19,141 bases of DNA from Isohypsibius dastychi (lineage: Eukaryota > Tardigrada > Eutardigrada > Parachela > Isohypsibiidae): the NCBI GenBank assembly GCA_034696485.1, contig JAQIWT010000495.1, forward strand, positions 1 through 19,141, in the 5' to 3' direction. The position numbers and the translations under genes were made by a program. Below are positions 19,056 to 19,141 of this stretch, one piece after another. Each line of letters starts with the position of its first letter. Position 1 is the stretch's first letter. The notes under the pieces were generated by a model. That model saw only the letters and a program-made list of their open reading frames with translations, ran no database searches and was not told the DNA's origin.

Positions 19056-19061
19056 AATAAA
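19056..19061 (+). other. Polyadenylation signal AATAAA for the 18251 gene
   Basis: AATAAA lies 151 bases after the stop codon on the same strand, a normal 3' UTR length for this genome. It supports 18251-18904 as a complete transcription unit ending inside the window. Confidence 0.6.
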
Positions 19062-19106
19062 TTTGAGTAAATATCCCGGGAAAAACCGTTTGAGAACGTT
19101 TTCCCA

Positions 19107-19129
19107 TATGCCCACCTGCGGCGGGCATA
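19107..19129. repeat. Small GC-rich hairpin at the right edge
   Basis: TATGCCC (19107-19113) pairs with GGGCATA (19123-19129) around a nine-base loop. It follows the poly(A) signal of the preceding gene and is locally GC-rich in an AT-rich flank. It may be the start of a neighbouring element cut off by the window. Confidence 0.35.
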
Positions 19130-19141
19130 CTGTCCACCCCC

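Overview
The window is eukaryotic nuclear DNA from an invertebrate with a compact, moderately AT-rich genome. Genes are split by mostly 50-140 bp introns with GT-AG borders, and E(z), NDRG, NAGK and ALDH3 orthologues sit within a few kb of one another. That density and intron size fit a small arthropod (springtail, branchiopod or mite-like), but the sequence alone does not fix the taxon. I saw no transposon, CRISPR array, rRNA or tRNA.

Layout, left to right: (1) the 5' part of an NDRG-family gene on the minus strand (about 212-1125; it continues past the left edge); (2) a single-exon coiled-coil protein on the minus strand (1737-2792); (3) a weakly supported, unresolved minus-strand gene (3111-4162); (4) a six-exon plus-strand gene for a secreted two-CUB-domain protein with a C-terminal GPI-type signal (4369-7642), whose signal-peptide exon lies 1.5 kb upstream of the first CUB exon; (5) a 2 kb stretch with one weak exon candidate; (6) a four-exon Enhancer-of-zeste (PRC2 H3K27 methyltransferase) gene on the minus strand (9664-12474); (7) an N-acetylglucosamine kinase gene on the plus strand (13478-14991), head-to-head with E(z); (8) a ten-exon class 3 (fatty) aldehyde dehydrogenase gene on the minus strand (15294-17476), tail-to-tail with NAGK; (9) a one-exon unknown protein with one membrane-like segment on the plus strand (18251-18904), head-to-head with ALDH3.

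Exon chains for NDRG, CUB, E(z), NAGK and ALDH3 were built by hand from splice sites and codon phase. Every junction listed keeps the frame, and the exon lengths add up. The genes do not form one pathway; they are ordinary neighbours in alternating orientation, which makes three head-to-head spacers that may hold shared promoters.

The most unusual content is in E(z): a tail of about 190 residues after the SET domain, where animal EZH proteins normally end almost at once; one extra residue inside the near-invariant NHS..NPNC cofactor motif; and a very short linker between the zinc-binding MCSS segment and SANT2. The NDRG gene also needs a GC-AG intron to read through.
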